A stretch of DNA of 64,000 nt from Pandoraea anapnoica (GTDB lineage Bacteria; Pseudomonadota; Gammaproteobacteria; Burkholderiales; Burkholderiaceae): the NCBI RefSeq assembly GCF_902459765.1, contig NZ_CABPSP010000005.1, positions 124,001-188,000 of the forward strand, read 5' to 3'. Below are positions 1 through 9,011 of this stretch, piece after piece. The notes under the pieces were generated by a model that was given only the letters and a program-made list of their open reading frames with translations, searched no databases and was not told the DNA's origin. The position numbers and the translations under genes were made by a program. Each line of letters starts with the position of its first letter. Position 1 is the first letter of the stretch.

Positions 1-98
1 AAAAAGCAATTTTGATTCAAGCAAAGTCGGGGGACCTAGCGACGCGAGGGCCACGCAGCGAGGCTGGCGACCCATAATCCCCACAGTTCTCAACATAG

Positions 99-107
99 TT
101 ATCCACA
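99..107. promoter_or_regulatory. DnaA-box-like site upstream of priA
   Basis: The nonamer TTATCCACA matches the DnaA-box consensus TTATNCACA exactly and lies about 70 bp before priA. A degenerate copy (TAATCCCCACA, around 75-85) sits just upstream. A single box can arise by chance, so binding is an inference. No AT-rich unwinding element or box cluster is present, so this is not an origin. Confidence 0.35.
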
Positions 108-179
108 AGCGTTTCGAAGCTACCGGAAAGCCGACTCAAATCCGGGGTTTACCGAGACTTCTCAGGATTCACTTTAAGT

Positions 180-2645
180 TTGACCCGCGCCGACGACCTT
201 TCCGAACCGAGCGTCGCATCGCACGACGATGCACTCGCTCCGGCAGCCCCGCTCCGAGCGGGTACGCCCGCCATCGCTCGCGTTGCGCTCGATACGCCGC
301 TGATCACGCTGTTCGATTACCGTCTGGATCAGGCGGCGAGCCCCGGTCAGTTGGTGCAGGTTCCGTTCGGACGACGACAGGTCGTGGGCGTTGTCTGGGA
401 ATTGACGCAGCGCAGCGAAGTTGCGCCCGCGAAGCTGCGCGAAGTGACATCTGTTTGGCACGAATTGCCGCCGCTCGGCGGCGACTGGCGCGACCTGATG
501 CAGTTCGCGTCGCGTTACTACCAGCGCGGTATCGGGGAAGTCGCACTGCCAGCGATCCCCGGCCACCTGCGCACACCGATGCGCTGGCCGCGTCTGCTCG
601 CTCAGCGCGGCGTACAACGTTTTCGCATCGCCGACGGCGCGCTGTCCACCCTGATGGAGAACGTCCCGGCGCGACTGCGCGCGCAGCGACGGCTCGCCGA
701 AGGGCTTGCGCAGGCGGGCACGCTCGATGCCGACGAAGCAAAGACATTGTGTTCAAAGGCCGCGGATGTGCTCAAGCAGTGGGCCGCCGCCGGATGGGTC
801 GTCGTCGAGACCGTGCCGCTCCATGAAACGGTGCGCCATGCCGAGGATATAGAGGACGCCGAACCTACCGACGTCGGTGACGCGTCGTCCGTCGCTCTCG
901 CCGATGTGCTCCACGATGCCACCGACAGCGCCAGCCCGCTCGGTACCAAGACGCTCACCGTCGGACAAGCGGATGCAATAGGTGCCATCCACGACGCCCT
1001 GATCGCCGCGGGCGCACAGCGTCTTGATAAGACACCGACCACCGACGACACCCCCGCATGCCCGCCCTTTCTGCTCTACGGCGTCACCGGTAGCGGCAAG
1101 ACCGAAGTCTATTTGCGTGCGGTCGCCGAAGCGTTGCACACGCGGGACGTGCGCGATGCCCAGGTGCTCGTTCTCGTCCCGGAAATCAACCTGACGCCGC
1201 AACTCGAAGGCGTGTTCCGCGCGCGCTTCCCTGACGAAACACTCGTCACCCTGCACAGCGGACTGGCCGAGGGCGAGCGCGCCCGGCACTGGCTCGCCGC
1301 CCATCGTGGCGAAGCGCGCATCGTGCTGGGCACGCGTCTGGCGGTGATGGCCTCGTTGCCCCACCTGCGACTGATCGTCGTCGACGAAGAACACGATCCG
1401 TCCTACAAACAGCAGGAAGGCCTCCGGTACTCCGCGCGCGACCTCGCCATCTGGCGGGCGAACCGCCTGCGTATTCCGGTCGTGCTCGGCTCGGCCACGC
1501 CGTCGCTCGATAGCTGGAACCGCGCAGAACAAGGGCGTTACGTGCGTCTGGCCATGCCCGAGCGCGCCACCCCTGACGCCGTACTGCCGCGCGTGTCGCT
1601 CATCGACATGGAGATCGAGCGCAAGCGTCAGCGTGTCGTCCACGAGGGGCTGTCGCAGCCGCTTCTCGCGGCCATTCGTGCGCGACTGGAAGCAGGCGAG
1701 CAAAGCCTGCTGTTCCTCAATCGTCGCGGTTACGCGCCCGTGCTCAACTGCGATGCCTGCGGATGGATCAGCGATTGCCGCCGATGCAGCGCGCACATGG
1801 TGCTGCACAAACCTGAGCGTCGGCTGCGTTGCCACCATTGCGGGGCCGAATCGCGTATTCCGCATGCGTGTCCCGACTGCGGCAATCTCGATCTGGCGCC
1901 GCTCGGACGCGGCACGCAGCGGATCGAAGAAGCGCTCGCCGAACACTTCCCGGAGGCCCGGCTGGCTCGGATCGACGCTGACAGCACGCGTCGCAAAGGC
2001 AGCGCACAGGCCCTGTTCGCGCAGGTGCATGCGGGCGAGGTCGACATCTTGATCGGCACGCAAATGGTGGCCAAAGGGCACGATTTCCGTAACGTCACGC
2101 TGGTGGGTGTGGTCAACGCGGACAGCGCCCTCTTCTCCCATGACTTCCGGGCAGCCGAACGGCTCTTCGCTCAACTGATGCAGGTGGCGGGCCGTGCCGG
2201 GCGCGCCGCGCGGGCCGACGGCCCCGGCGACGTGCTGATTCAGACGCGCTACGCGTCGCATCCGCTCTTCGCGTCGCTCATGCGCCACGACTACGCGGGC
2301 TTTGCCGCGCAGCAACTCGAAGAACGCCGCGTCGCGCTTTTGCCCCCGTACACCCATCAGGCCCTCCTGCGCGCCGAAGCTCGCAAGCTCGACGACGCCA
2401 TGGCGTTCCTGAAGCAGGCCCGCGAAATCGCCGCCACCCCGGCGCTGAACGACCCGCGCATCTCCTTGTGGGACCCCGTCCCCATGACGATGGTCCGCAT
2501 CGCCGGCACCGACCGGGCGCAACTCGTGGTCGAGAGCCCGCACCGGGGTGCACTCCAACGCTTTCTCACCCACTGGATGAGCGAGCTGCGTGCGTTGAAA
2601 GCACCCGTTCGCTGGCATCTCGAAGTTGACCCTCTCGAAATATAA
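180..2645 (+). CDS. priA: Primosomal protein N' (replication restart helicase PriA)
   Basis: PriA is the superfamily 2 3'-5' helicase that recognises stalled forks and reloads the replisome. The 821-aa product has the N-terminal 3'-DNA-binding region (about residues 25-130), Walker A GVTGSGKT at 301-308, the DEEHD box at 402-406, and the zinc-binding insertion with four CxxC-type pairs at about 524-565 (NCDACGW, CRRCS, CHHCG, CPDCGN). It ends with helicase motifs V/VI (GTQMVAKGHDF, QVAGRAGRA). The start is a TTG at 180; no in-frame ATG lies nearby, and an upstream start cannot be excluded. It is about 90 aa longer than E. coli PriA (732 aa), mostly from an acidic insert around residues 215-255. 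Transcribed alone. Confidence 0.95.
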   Translation: MTRADDLSEPSVASHDDALAPAAPLRAGTPAIARVALDTPLITLFDYRLDQAASPGQLVQVPFGRRQVVGVVWELTQRSEVAPAKLREVTSVWHELPPLGGDWRDLMQFASRYYQRGIGEVALPAIPGHLRTPMRWPRLLAQRGVQRFRIADGALSTLMENVPARLRAQRRLAEGLAQAGTLDADEAKTLCSKAADVLKQWAAAGWVVVETVPLHETVRHAEDIEDAEPTDVGDASSVALADVLHDATDSASPLGTKTLTVGQADAIGAIHDALIAAGAQRLDKTPTTDDTPACPPFLLYGVTGSGKTEVYLRAVAEALHTRDVRDAQVLVLVPEINLTPQLEGVFRARFPDETLVTLHSGLAEGERARHWLAAHRGEARIVLGTRLAVMASLPHLRLIVVDEEHDPSYKQQEGLRYSARDLAIWRANRLRIPVVLGSATPSLDSWNRAEQGRYVRLAMPERATPDAVLPRVSLIDMEIERKRQRVVHEGLSQPLLAAIRARLEAGEQSLLFLNRRGYAPVLNCDACGWISDCRRCSAHMVLHKPERRLRCHHCGAESRIPHACPDCGNLDLAPLGRGTQRIEEALAEHFPEARLARIDADSTRRKGSAQALFAQVHAGEVDILIGTQMVAKGHDFRNVTLVGVVNADSALFSHDFRAAERLFAQLMQVAGRAGRAARADGPGDVLIQTRYASHPLFASLMRHDYAGFAAQQLEERRVALLPPYTHQALLRAEARKLDDAMAFLKQAREIAATPALNDPRISLWDPVPMTMVRIAGTDRAQLVVESPHRGALQRFLTHWMSELRALKAPVRWHLEVDPLEI

Positions 2646-2771
2646 ATCGGTATATAGCGTTCCGGAAATTTGACAATATCGGAAGAATCTCCGACGATGC
2701 GGCCATAAGAACGCTGCACGTCGAACGGTTCACGTCATCTGCACATAAGAAGTCCCTACAGGAGACATCCG

Positions 2772-4109
2772 ATGAAGTCGCACGACCGGAGCGCCGCCCC
2801 CACGGCGCCGCAAGCCGCATCCCCTCTCGTTCCTCCCGAATACGCCTTCTCCGAATCACCCGCCGAGTCCGTTGTGGCGGAGGTGTCGCGCCGTCGATTT
2901 TTGCGGCGTGCCGGTGCGCTCGGTGTCGGGGCGAGCCTCGCGGGCCGCGCGCTCGATGTACTCGCCGCCACGACTGCGCCGCAGACGGTGACGCTGCCGT
3001 TCGCGAACGGCGAGCGCGAACTTGTCGCGTATCCGCAGAAGCGGCCGCTGATCCGGCTCACGGCGCGTCCGCCGCAGTTGGAAACACCGTTCGAAGTATT
3101 CAACGACGGCCTGATCACGCCGAACGATGCATTCTTCGTGCGCTACCACCTTGCCGGTATTCCGACCGACATCGATCCGGCCAAGCATCGGATTCGTGTC
3201 GGCGGCAGCGTCGCGAAGCCACTCGACATCTCGCTTGCGTCGCTCAAGAAAGATTTCGGCGCACCGGTCGAACTCGTCGCCGTACATCAATGCTCGGGCA
3301 ACAGCCGGGGGTTCTTCGAGCCTCGTGTGGGTGGTGGCCAGATTGCCAACGGTGCGATGGGCAACGCGCGCTGGCGCGGCATTCCGCTCAAGCGCATTCT
3401 TGAGCGCGCGGGCGTTTCCGCCGACGCGAAACAAGTGACGTTCGAAGGCCTCGACCGCCCGATCGTCCCGGCCACGCCCGAATTCGTGAAAGCGCTCGAC
3501 CTCGATCACGCGATGGACGGCGAAGTGATGGTCGCATTCGCGATGAACGGCAAGGACCTGCCGATGCTCAACGGCTTTCCGGTGCGACTCGTCGTGCCGG
3601 GCTACTACGGCACGTACTGGGTCAAGCACCTGGCGGACATCAACGTCGTAGACAAGGTATTCGACGGCTTCTGGATGGCCACCGCGTACCGCATTCCCGA
3701 CAACGACTGCAACTGTGTCGAACCGGGCAAGGCACCGGAGAAGACCAAACCGATCGGACGCTTCACGGTGCGCTCGTTCGTCACCAGTCACAGTGACGGC
3801 CAGCAAGTGGCGGCGGGCAAACCCATGCGCGTGCGCGGCATTGCGTTCGACGGCGGCGAAGGCATTCGCGACGTACAGTTCTCGACCGACGGTGGCCAGA
3901 CATGGCAGGCCGCAAAACTCGGCAACGAGTTGTCGAAGTACTCCTTCCGCGAATGGACGGCGTCGTTCACGCCGCCGCAAGCCGGTGAGTATGTTCTGAA
4001 AGTTCGGGCGACGAATCGCGCGGGGGTCACGCAACCGCTGCAATCGTTGTGGAATCCGGCTGGCTATCTGCGCAACGGGGTAGAAACCGTGCGCGTGGTC
4101 GCGGCTTAA
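2772..4109 (+). CDS. Sulfite dehydrogenase-like molybdopterin oxidoreductase, Tat-exported (SorA-type)
   Basis: This 445-aa protein belongs to the sulfite oxidase family. A twin-arginine signal (SRRRFLRRAGALG, about residues 39-51) indicates folded export to the periplasm. Cys174 in HQCSGNSRG is the expected molybdenum-ligating cysteine, and the C-terminal third (from about 330) resembles the Mo-co dimerisation domain (VQFSTDGGQTWQ). The downstream monohaem cytochrome gene is the usual partner in SorAB sulfite:cytochrome c oxidoreductases, so sulfite oxidation is the likely reaction. A related sulfoxide or other substrate is possible. The ATG follows an AGGAGA ribosome site. A TTGACA hexamer at 2670-2675 may be the -35 of its promoter, but the -10 is weak. 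Confidence 0.85.
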   Translation: MKSHDRSAAPTAPQAASPLVPPEYAFSESPAESVVAEVSRRRFLRRAGALGVGASLAGRALDVLAATTAPQTVTLPFANGERELVAYPQKRPLIRLTARPPQLETPFEVFNDGLITPNDAFFVRYHLAGIPTDIDPAKHRIRVGGSVAKPLDISLASLKKDFGAPVELVAVHQCSGNSRGFFEPRVGGGQIANGAMGNARWRGIPLKRILERAGVSADAKQVTFEGLDRPIVPATPEFVKALDLDHAMDGEVMVAFAMNGKDLPMLNGFPVRLVVPGYYGTYWVKHLADINVVDKVFDGFWMATAYRIPDNDCNCVEPGKAPEKTKPIGRFTVRSFVTSHSDGQQVAAGKPMRVRGIAFDGGEGIRDVQFSTDGGQTWQAAKLGNELSKYSFREWTASFTPPQAGEYVLKVRATNRAGVTQPLQSLWNPAGYLRNGVETVRVVAA

Positions 4110-4123
4110 GGCGGGGGACGATC

Positions 4124-4474
4124 ATGAACTTCTCGAAACTGATGCGCGGCACCGCCCTCCTGTCTAGCCTTTGCGGCCTGTTCGGTGTCTTCGGCCTGAC
4201 GGCCGCGGGCCCCGCCCATGCCCTCGACATCAAGTTGCCGCAGGAGACGTCGCAACTCAAAGCGTCGACGCTCGCGGGTCATCAGGCGGCCAGCGCGTGG
4301 TGCGTGATGTGCCACTCCATCGACTACATCAATTCGCAGCCGCCCATGCCGTCCGCGTTCTGGCACGCGGAAGTGACCAAGATGGTGAAAGTCTATGGCG
4401 CGCCGATTCCCGAAGATCAGGTCAAGCTGATCTCCGAGTATCTGGGCAAGACTTACGGCACCGACCAGAAGTAA
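4124..4474 (+). CDS. Monohaem cytochrome c (SorB-like subunit)
   Basis: A 116-aa periplasmic cytochrome with a Sec signal peptide (about residues 1-34, cut after AHA) and one haem site, CVMCH, at residues 60-64. The candidate sixth ligand is a methionine in the PPMPSAFWH segment. It starts 14 bp after the molybdenum enzyme gene, with GCGGGGGA as ribosome site, so the two are co-transcribed; it most likely accepts electrons from that enzyme and passes them to the respiratory chain. An in-frame upstream start at 4049 would overlap the preceding gene and remove the signal-peptide layout, so it was not chosen. Confidence 0.85.
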   Translation: MNFSKLMRGTALLSSLCGLFGVFGLTAAGPAHALDIKLPQETSQLKASTLAGHQAASAWCVMCHSIDYINSQPPMPSAFWHAEVTKMVKVYGAPIPEDQVKLISEYLGKTYGTDQK

Positions 4475-4506
4475 CTCGCCGTTGGTTAACCTGTGAGCAG
4501 CACTGG

Positions 4507-4538
4507 GGTGCAACCCTAATTTTGACTCTGGTTGCACC
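4507..4538. promoter_or_regulatory. Probable PutA operator upstream of putA
   Basis: A perfect inverted repeat, GGTGCAACC-N14-GGTTGCACC, lies 88-119 bp before putA. Both arms contain GTTGCA (one on each strand), the core motif bound by the ribbon-helix-helix domain of PutA in enteric bacteria. Arm centres are 23 bp apart, about two helical turns. The right arm overlaps a possible -35 (TTGCAC, 4532-4537) placed 17 bp before TACGAT (4555-4560), which would allow autorepression. The repeat is seen directly; the binding protein is inferred from this PutA having the DNA-binding domain. Confidence 0.7.
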
Positions 4539-4625
4539 TCTTTCGAAACCCGGTTACGATGCCGCAATTCACCCGCTATGGGTGTCACGCATTTTTGCGT
4601 TTTCGCGTCATCAGGGTCCCTTCTC

Positions 4626-7600
4626 ATGGCTAATACCACTCTCGGCGTCAAGGTCGACGATATCCTGCGCACCCGTCTCAAGACGGCCGCCCAGCAAATC
4701 GAGCGCACCCCTCACTGGCTCATCAAACAGGCGATCTTCGCCTATCTGGAGCGCATCGAAAGCGGCGCGCTCCCGCCCGAGCTAAGCGGTGCAACCCAGT
4801 CGGGCACCGAGGTGATCGACGGCCATGCCGGCGACGACACCGTGCCGCATCCGTTCCTGGAATTCGCGCAGAACGTGCAACCGCAATCGGTGCTGCGTGC
4901 GGCCATCACCGCTGCGTACCGCCGTCCAGAACCCGAGTGCGTGCCCGTGCTCGTCGGTCAGGCCAAGCTGCCACCGGCCACGGCCACGCTCGCCTCCGAT
5001 CTCGCCCGCAAGCTCGTCGTCGCCCTGCGTGGCAAGAGCACCGGCGGCGGCGTCGAAGGCCTGATCCACGAATTCTCGCTATCGAGCCAGGAAGGCGTAG
5101 CGCTGATGTGTCTGGCTGAGGCACTGCTGCGCATTCCCGACAAGGCGACGCGCGATGCGCTCATCCGCGACAAGATCAGCAAGGGCGACTGGCACGCCCA
5201 TATGGGCAACTCACCGTCGATGTTCGTCAACGCCGCGACCTGGGGCCTGATGATCACGGGCAAGCTCGTCACCACGACGAGCGAGGCGGGTCTGACCAAA
5301 GCCCTCACGCGCCTGATCGGACGCGGCGGCGAACCGCTCATCCGCAAGGGCGTCGACATCGCCATGCGTCTGATGGGCGAGCAGTTCGTCACCGGCGAGA
5401 CCATCTCCGAAGCCCTCGCCAACAGCCGCAAGTACGAAGCGCAAGGCTTCCGCTACTCGTACGACATGCTCGGTGAAGCTGCGACGACGGAAGAAGACGC
5501 GCAGCGTTACTACGCCAGCTACGAGCAGGCGATTCACGCCATCGGCAAGGCGTCGGCCGGACGCGGCATCTACGAAGGCCCGGGTATCTCGATCAAGCTC
5601 TCGGCCCTGCATCCGCGCTATTCGCGCAGCCAGCACGAGCGCACGGTCAGTGAGCTGCTGCCGCGCGTGCAGGCGCTGGCCAAGCTGGCCCGCTCGTACG
5701 ACATCGGCCTGAACATCGACGCCGAAGAAGCCGATCGTCTCGAAATCTCGCTCGATCTGCTCGAAGCACTGTGCTTCGATCCGGAACTGGCTGGCTGGAA
5801 CGGCATCGGCTTCGTGGTGCAGGCGTATCAGAAGCGCTGCCCGTTCGTGATCGACTTCATCATCGATCTGGCTCGCCGCAGCCGTCACCGCATCATGGTG
5901 CGTCTGGTCAAGGGTGCGTACTGGGACACCGAAATCAAGCGCGCGCAGGTCGACGGCCTCGAAGGCTATCCGGTCTACACCCGCAAGATCTATACGGACG
6001 TGTCGTACCTCGCCTGCGCGAAGAAGCTGCTCGCGGTGCCGGATGCCATCTATCCGCAATTCGCAACGCACAACGCGTATACGCTGTCGGCGATCTATCA
6101 CCTTGCGGGCAACAACTACTACCCCGGCCAGTACGAGTTCCAGTGCCTGCATGGCATGGGCGAGCCGCTGTACGAGGAAGTCGTCGGGGCCATCGCTGCG
6201 GGCAAACTGGCACGTCCGTGCCGTGTGTACGCGCCGGTCGGCACGCACGAAACGCTGCTCGCGTATCTCGTACGCCGTCTGCTGGAAAACGGCGCAAACA
6301 CGTCGTTCGTCAACCGCATTGCGGACGAAACCGTCAGCGTCGACGAACTGATCGCCGACCCGATTACCGAAGCCGAGAAGGTGCAACCGCTCGGCGCACC
6401 GCACGCGAAGATTCCGCTGCCGCGAGATCTGTACGGCACGTCGCGCGCGAACTCGTCGGGCTTCGACCTCTCGAACGAACACCGTCTGGCTTCCTTGTCG
6501 TCGGCCCTGCTCGCCAGTGCTGGCACGCCGTGGCGCGCCGCCCCGATGCTGGGTGACGGCGAACGCACAGCTGGCACGCCGCGCGCTGTACGCAACCCGG
6601 CCGACCTGCGCGACATCGTGGGTCAGGTGATCGAAGCGACGTCCGCCGACGTGGAAGCCGCGCTGACGCACGCCGTGGCGGCGGCCCCGATCTGGCAAGC
6701 CACGCCGGTCGAAGAGCGTGCCGACTGCCTGATGCGCTCGGCCGACCTGCTCGAAGCACACATGCCCACGCTCATGGGCCTGTGCGTGCGTGAAGCGGGC
6801 AAGTCGCTGCCGAACGCCGTTGCCGAAGTCCGCGAAGCTGTCGACTTCCTGCGTTACTACGCTGCACAGATCCGTCAGGGCTTCTCGAACGACACGCACC
6901 GTCCGCTGGGCCCGGTCCTGTGTATCAGCCCGTGGAACTTCCCGCTCGCCATCTTCGTCGGTCAGGTCGCTGCGGCGCTGGCGGCCGGTAACCCGGTCAT
7001 CGCCAAGCCTGCCGAGCAAACCCCGCTCATCGCCGCCGAAGCCGTGCGTCTGATGCAAGCCGCCGGTGTGCCTTCCGGCGCACTGCAACTGCTGCCGGGC
7101 ACGGGCGAGACCGTCGGTGCTGCGCTCGTGGCCGACGCCCGCACGAAGGCTGTCATGTTCACCGGTTCGACCGAAGTCGCCCGCATCATTGCGCGCACGC
7201 TGGCCGATCGTCTGGACGCAAACGGCCGCCCGATCCCGCTGATCGCCGAGACCGGTGGTCAGAACGCCATGATCGTCGACTCGTCGGCACTGCCCGAACA
7301 GGTCGTGTACGACGTGCTCGCTTCGGCCTTCGACTCGGCCGGTCAACGCTGCTCGGCCCTGCGCGTGTTGTGCTTGCAGGACGACATCGCCGACAAGACG
7401 CTGCACATGCTCAAGGGCGCGATGCAGGAGCTTGCCATCGGCAACCCCGATCGCCTGTCCATCGACGTCGGCCCGGTGATCGACGCCGAAGCGCAGAACG
7501 GCATCACCCGTCACATCGAGCAGATGCGCGCCAAGGGCTTCCCGGTCGAACAACTCACGCTGCCGGACGCCACCCGTCACGGCACCTTCGTGCCGCCGAC

Positions 7601-8540
7601 GCTCATCGAACTGACCGACCTTAAGGCGCTGCAACGCGAAGTCTTCGGCCCGGTGCTGCACGTGATTCGCTTCAAGCGCGCGCAACTCGACAAGCTGCTC
7701 GACCAGATCAACGGCACGGGCTACGGCCTGACGTTCGGTGTGCATACGCGTATCGACGAGACCATCGCTTACGTGACCGAGCGTGCGCACGTCGGCAACG
7801 TCTATGTGAACCGTAACGTGATCGGCGCTGTGGTCGGCGTGCAGCCGTTCGGCGGCGAAGGTTTGTCTGGGACGGGTCCGAAAGCAGGCGGTCCGATGTA
7901 TCTGCCGCGACTGCTGGCGACGCGTCCCGCCGCCCTCGCACCGGAGCTGAACCGCAACGAAGCCGCACTCTCGCCGCTGGTGAACTACCGCGACTGGCTG
8001 CGTCAGCAAGCGGACAGCGCCCCCGCCATCGATCGCGTCGACCGCTATCTGGCAACGTCCGCACTCGACGCCACCGCCGTGCTGCCCGGTCCGACCGGCG
8101 AGCGCAATACGTACGGTCTGGAACCCCGTGGCCCGGTGCTGTGCGTCGCGGCGACGACACTCGGTGCACGCACGCAACTCGCGGCCGTACTGGCCACAGG
8201 CAACAACGCCGTCTTCACTGACAGCGCCGCCGCCCGCGAACTCGTGGGTGCGTTGCCTGCGACGCTCAAGGGACGTGCATCGGTGCTGGCGGCCGGTACG
8301 GATGCTGCGAGCGAAGCGGCGCTGGCTGCGGTGCTGTTCGAGGGGGACAGCGACGAGTTGCGTGCCCTGAACCGCCGCATCGCCACGCGCAACGGTCCGA
8401 TTCTGTCGATGCAGGGTCTCGCCCCCGAGGCACTGGCGGCTGGCGACGACTACGCGCTGGAACGTCTGTTGTGCGAACGCTCGGTGTCGGTCAACACGGC
8501 CGCTGCCGGTGGTAACGCCAACCTCATGACCATCGGCTGA
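4626..8540 (+). CDS. putA: Trifunctional PutA: transcriptional repressor, proline dehydrogenase and glutamate-semialdehyde dehydrogenase
   Basis: PutA oxidises proline to P5C with FAD and then glutamate semialdehyde to glutamate with NAD+, channelling the intermediate. The 1304-aa product starts with a ribbon-helix-helix DNA-binding domain (about residues 1-47, including RTPHWLIKQAIFAYLE), so it should also regulate put genes. The (beta/alpha)8 PRODH domain spans about 230-560, and the aldehyde dehydrogenase domain about 650-1110 with Glu875 (ETGGQN) and catalytic Cys909 (GQRCSA). A C-terminal region ends in the PutA-typical VNTAAAGGNANLMTIG. Length is close to E. coli PutA (1320). I use the ATG at 4626, where the family N-terminus begins, not the in-frame ATG 48 bp upstream. 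putP follows after 471 bp. Confidence 0.97.
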   Translation: MANTTLGVKVDDILRTRLKTAAQQIERTPHWLIKQAIFAYLERIESGALPPELSGATQSGTEVIDGHAGDDTVPHPFLEFAQNVQPQSVLRAAITAAYRRPEPECVPVLVGQAKLPPATATLASDLARKLVVALRGKSTGGGVEGLIHEFSLSSQEGVALMCLAEALLRIPDKATRDALIRDKISKGDWHAHMGNSPSMFVNAATWGLMITGKLVTTTSEAGLTKALTRLIGRGGEPLIRKGVDIAMRLMGEQFVTGETISEALANSRKYEAQGFRYSYDMLGEAATTEEDAQRYYASYEQAIHAIGKASAGRGIYEGPGISIKLSALHPRYSRSQHERTVSELLPRVQALAKLARSYDIGLNIDAEEADRLEISLDLLEALCFDPELAGWNGIGFVVQAYQKRCPFVIDFIIDLARRSRHRIMVRLVKGAYWDTEIKRAQVDGLEGYPVYTRKIYTDVSYLACAKKLLAVPDAIYPQFATHNAYTLSAIYHLAGNNYYPGQYEFQCLHGMGEPLYEEVVGAIAAGKLARPCRVYAPVGTHETLLAYLVRRLLENGANTSFVNRIADETVSVDELIADPITEAEKVQPLGAPHAKIPLPRDLYGTSRANSSGFDLSNEHRLASLSSALLASAGTPWRAAPMLGDGERTAGTPRAVRNPADLRDIVGQVIEATSADVEAALTHAVAAAPIWQATPVEERADCLMRSADLLEAHMPTLMGLCVREAGKSLPNAVAEVREAVDFLRYYAAQIRQGFSNDTHRPLGPVLCISPWNFPLAIFVGQVAAALAAGNPVIAKPAEQTPLIAAEAVRLMQAAGVPSGALQLLPGTGETVGAALVADARTKAVMFTGSTEVARIIARTLADRLDANGRPIPLIAETGGQNAMIVDSSALPEQVVYDVLASAFDSAGQRCSALRVLCLQDDIADKTLHMLKGAMQELAIGNPDRLSIDVGPVIDAEAQNGITRHIEQMRAKGFPVEQLTLPDATRHGTFVPPTLIELTDLKALQREVFGPVLHVIRFKRAQLDKLLDQINGTGYGLTFGVHTRIDETIAYVTERAHVGNVYVNRNVIGAVVGVQPFGGEGLSGTGPKAGGPMYLPRLLATRPAALAPELNRNEAALSPLVNYRDWLRQQADSAPAIDRVDRYLATSALDATAVLPGPTGERNTYGLEPRGPVLCVAATTLGARTQLAAVLATGNNAVFTDSAAARELVGALPATLKGRASVLAAGTDAASEAALAAVLFEGDSDELRALNRRIATRNGPILSMQGLAPEALAAGDDYALERLLCERSVSVNTAAAGGNANLMTIG

Positions 8541-9011
8541 TCTTTCGATCCATCGATGTCATCCCGCCGGATTTAGCGACGTCTCCTCCCGGATTCGTCC
8601 TAAATCTGGCGGTGCCGTTTGCTGCAGTCACCCCGACATATCCCCACTCACGCACCGGTTTCATCCCGAATCCGGGATGCATCGTCACAGCAACACCCGC
8701 CACACACGTCTCACACGAGACCGTCCCCCTCGCTCGCCGCAGCCTCCGCAACACCTTTCGCAAGCCCTGCGCACGACCGCCGTCTCACTTGCGCCGTCGT
8801 CGCGCCGCTAACTGCGTACATGCGCAATTTGAGCGAAAACGGGGTATCGTCGCGCCCGCCCCCGACATATAACGCGTCTCACCGCCTTCGAGCGGTCAAC
8901 CCGTGCCGACGACACGTATCGTCGGCCATTGCGGTCTTCGGCACGCGTTTGCCCCTTTCGTCATGCCGGAAGATAGGCACGGCGCGCTCCTGAGCCGTAC
9001 AAGGAGGCAAC
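8541..9011. other. putA-putP intergenic region with a long hairpin
   Basis: This 471-bp gap has no credible gene. It contains an imperfect 13-bp inverted repeat (8564-8576 and 8600-8612, one G-U-type mismatch, 23-nt loop) about 25 bp after the putA stop. No U-tract follows, so it may be a Rho-type or attenuator element, or an operator. No GTTGCA PutA motif was found here, unlike upstream of putA. Confidence 0.4.

Noticed and set aside
1-179. Replication origin suggested by the DnaA box
   Set aside because: Only one good box, with no AT-rich region or dnaA/dnaN genes.
753-2618. Long open frame antisense to priA (621 aa)
   Set aside because: It is a shadow of priA caused by high G/C at third positions; it has Arg/His/Gly-rich composition with no motif, and the sense strand has all PriA motifs.
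5211-8177. 988-aa open frame antisense to putA
   Set aside because: Composition is typical of antisense high-GC shadows; no domain and no ribosome site, while putA is complete on the other strand.
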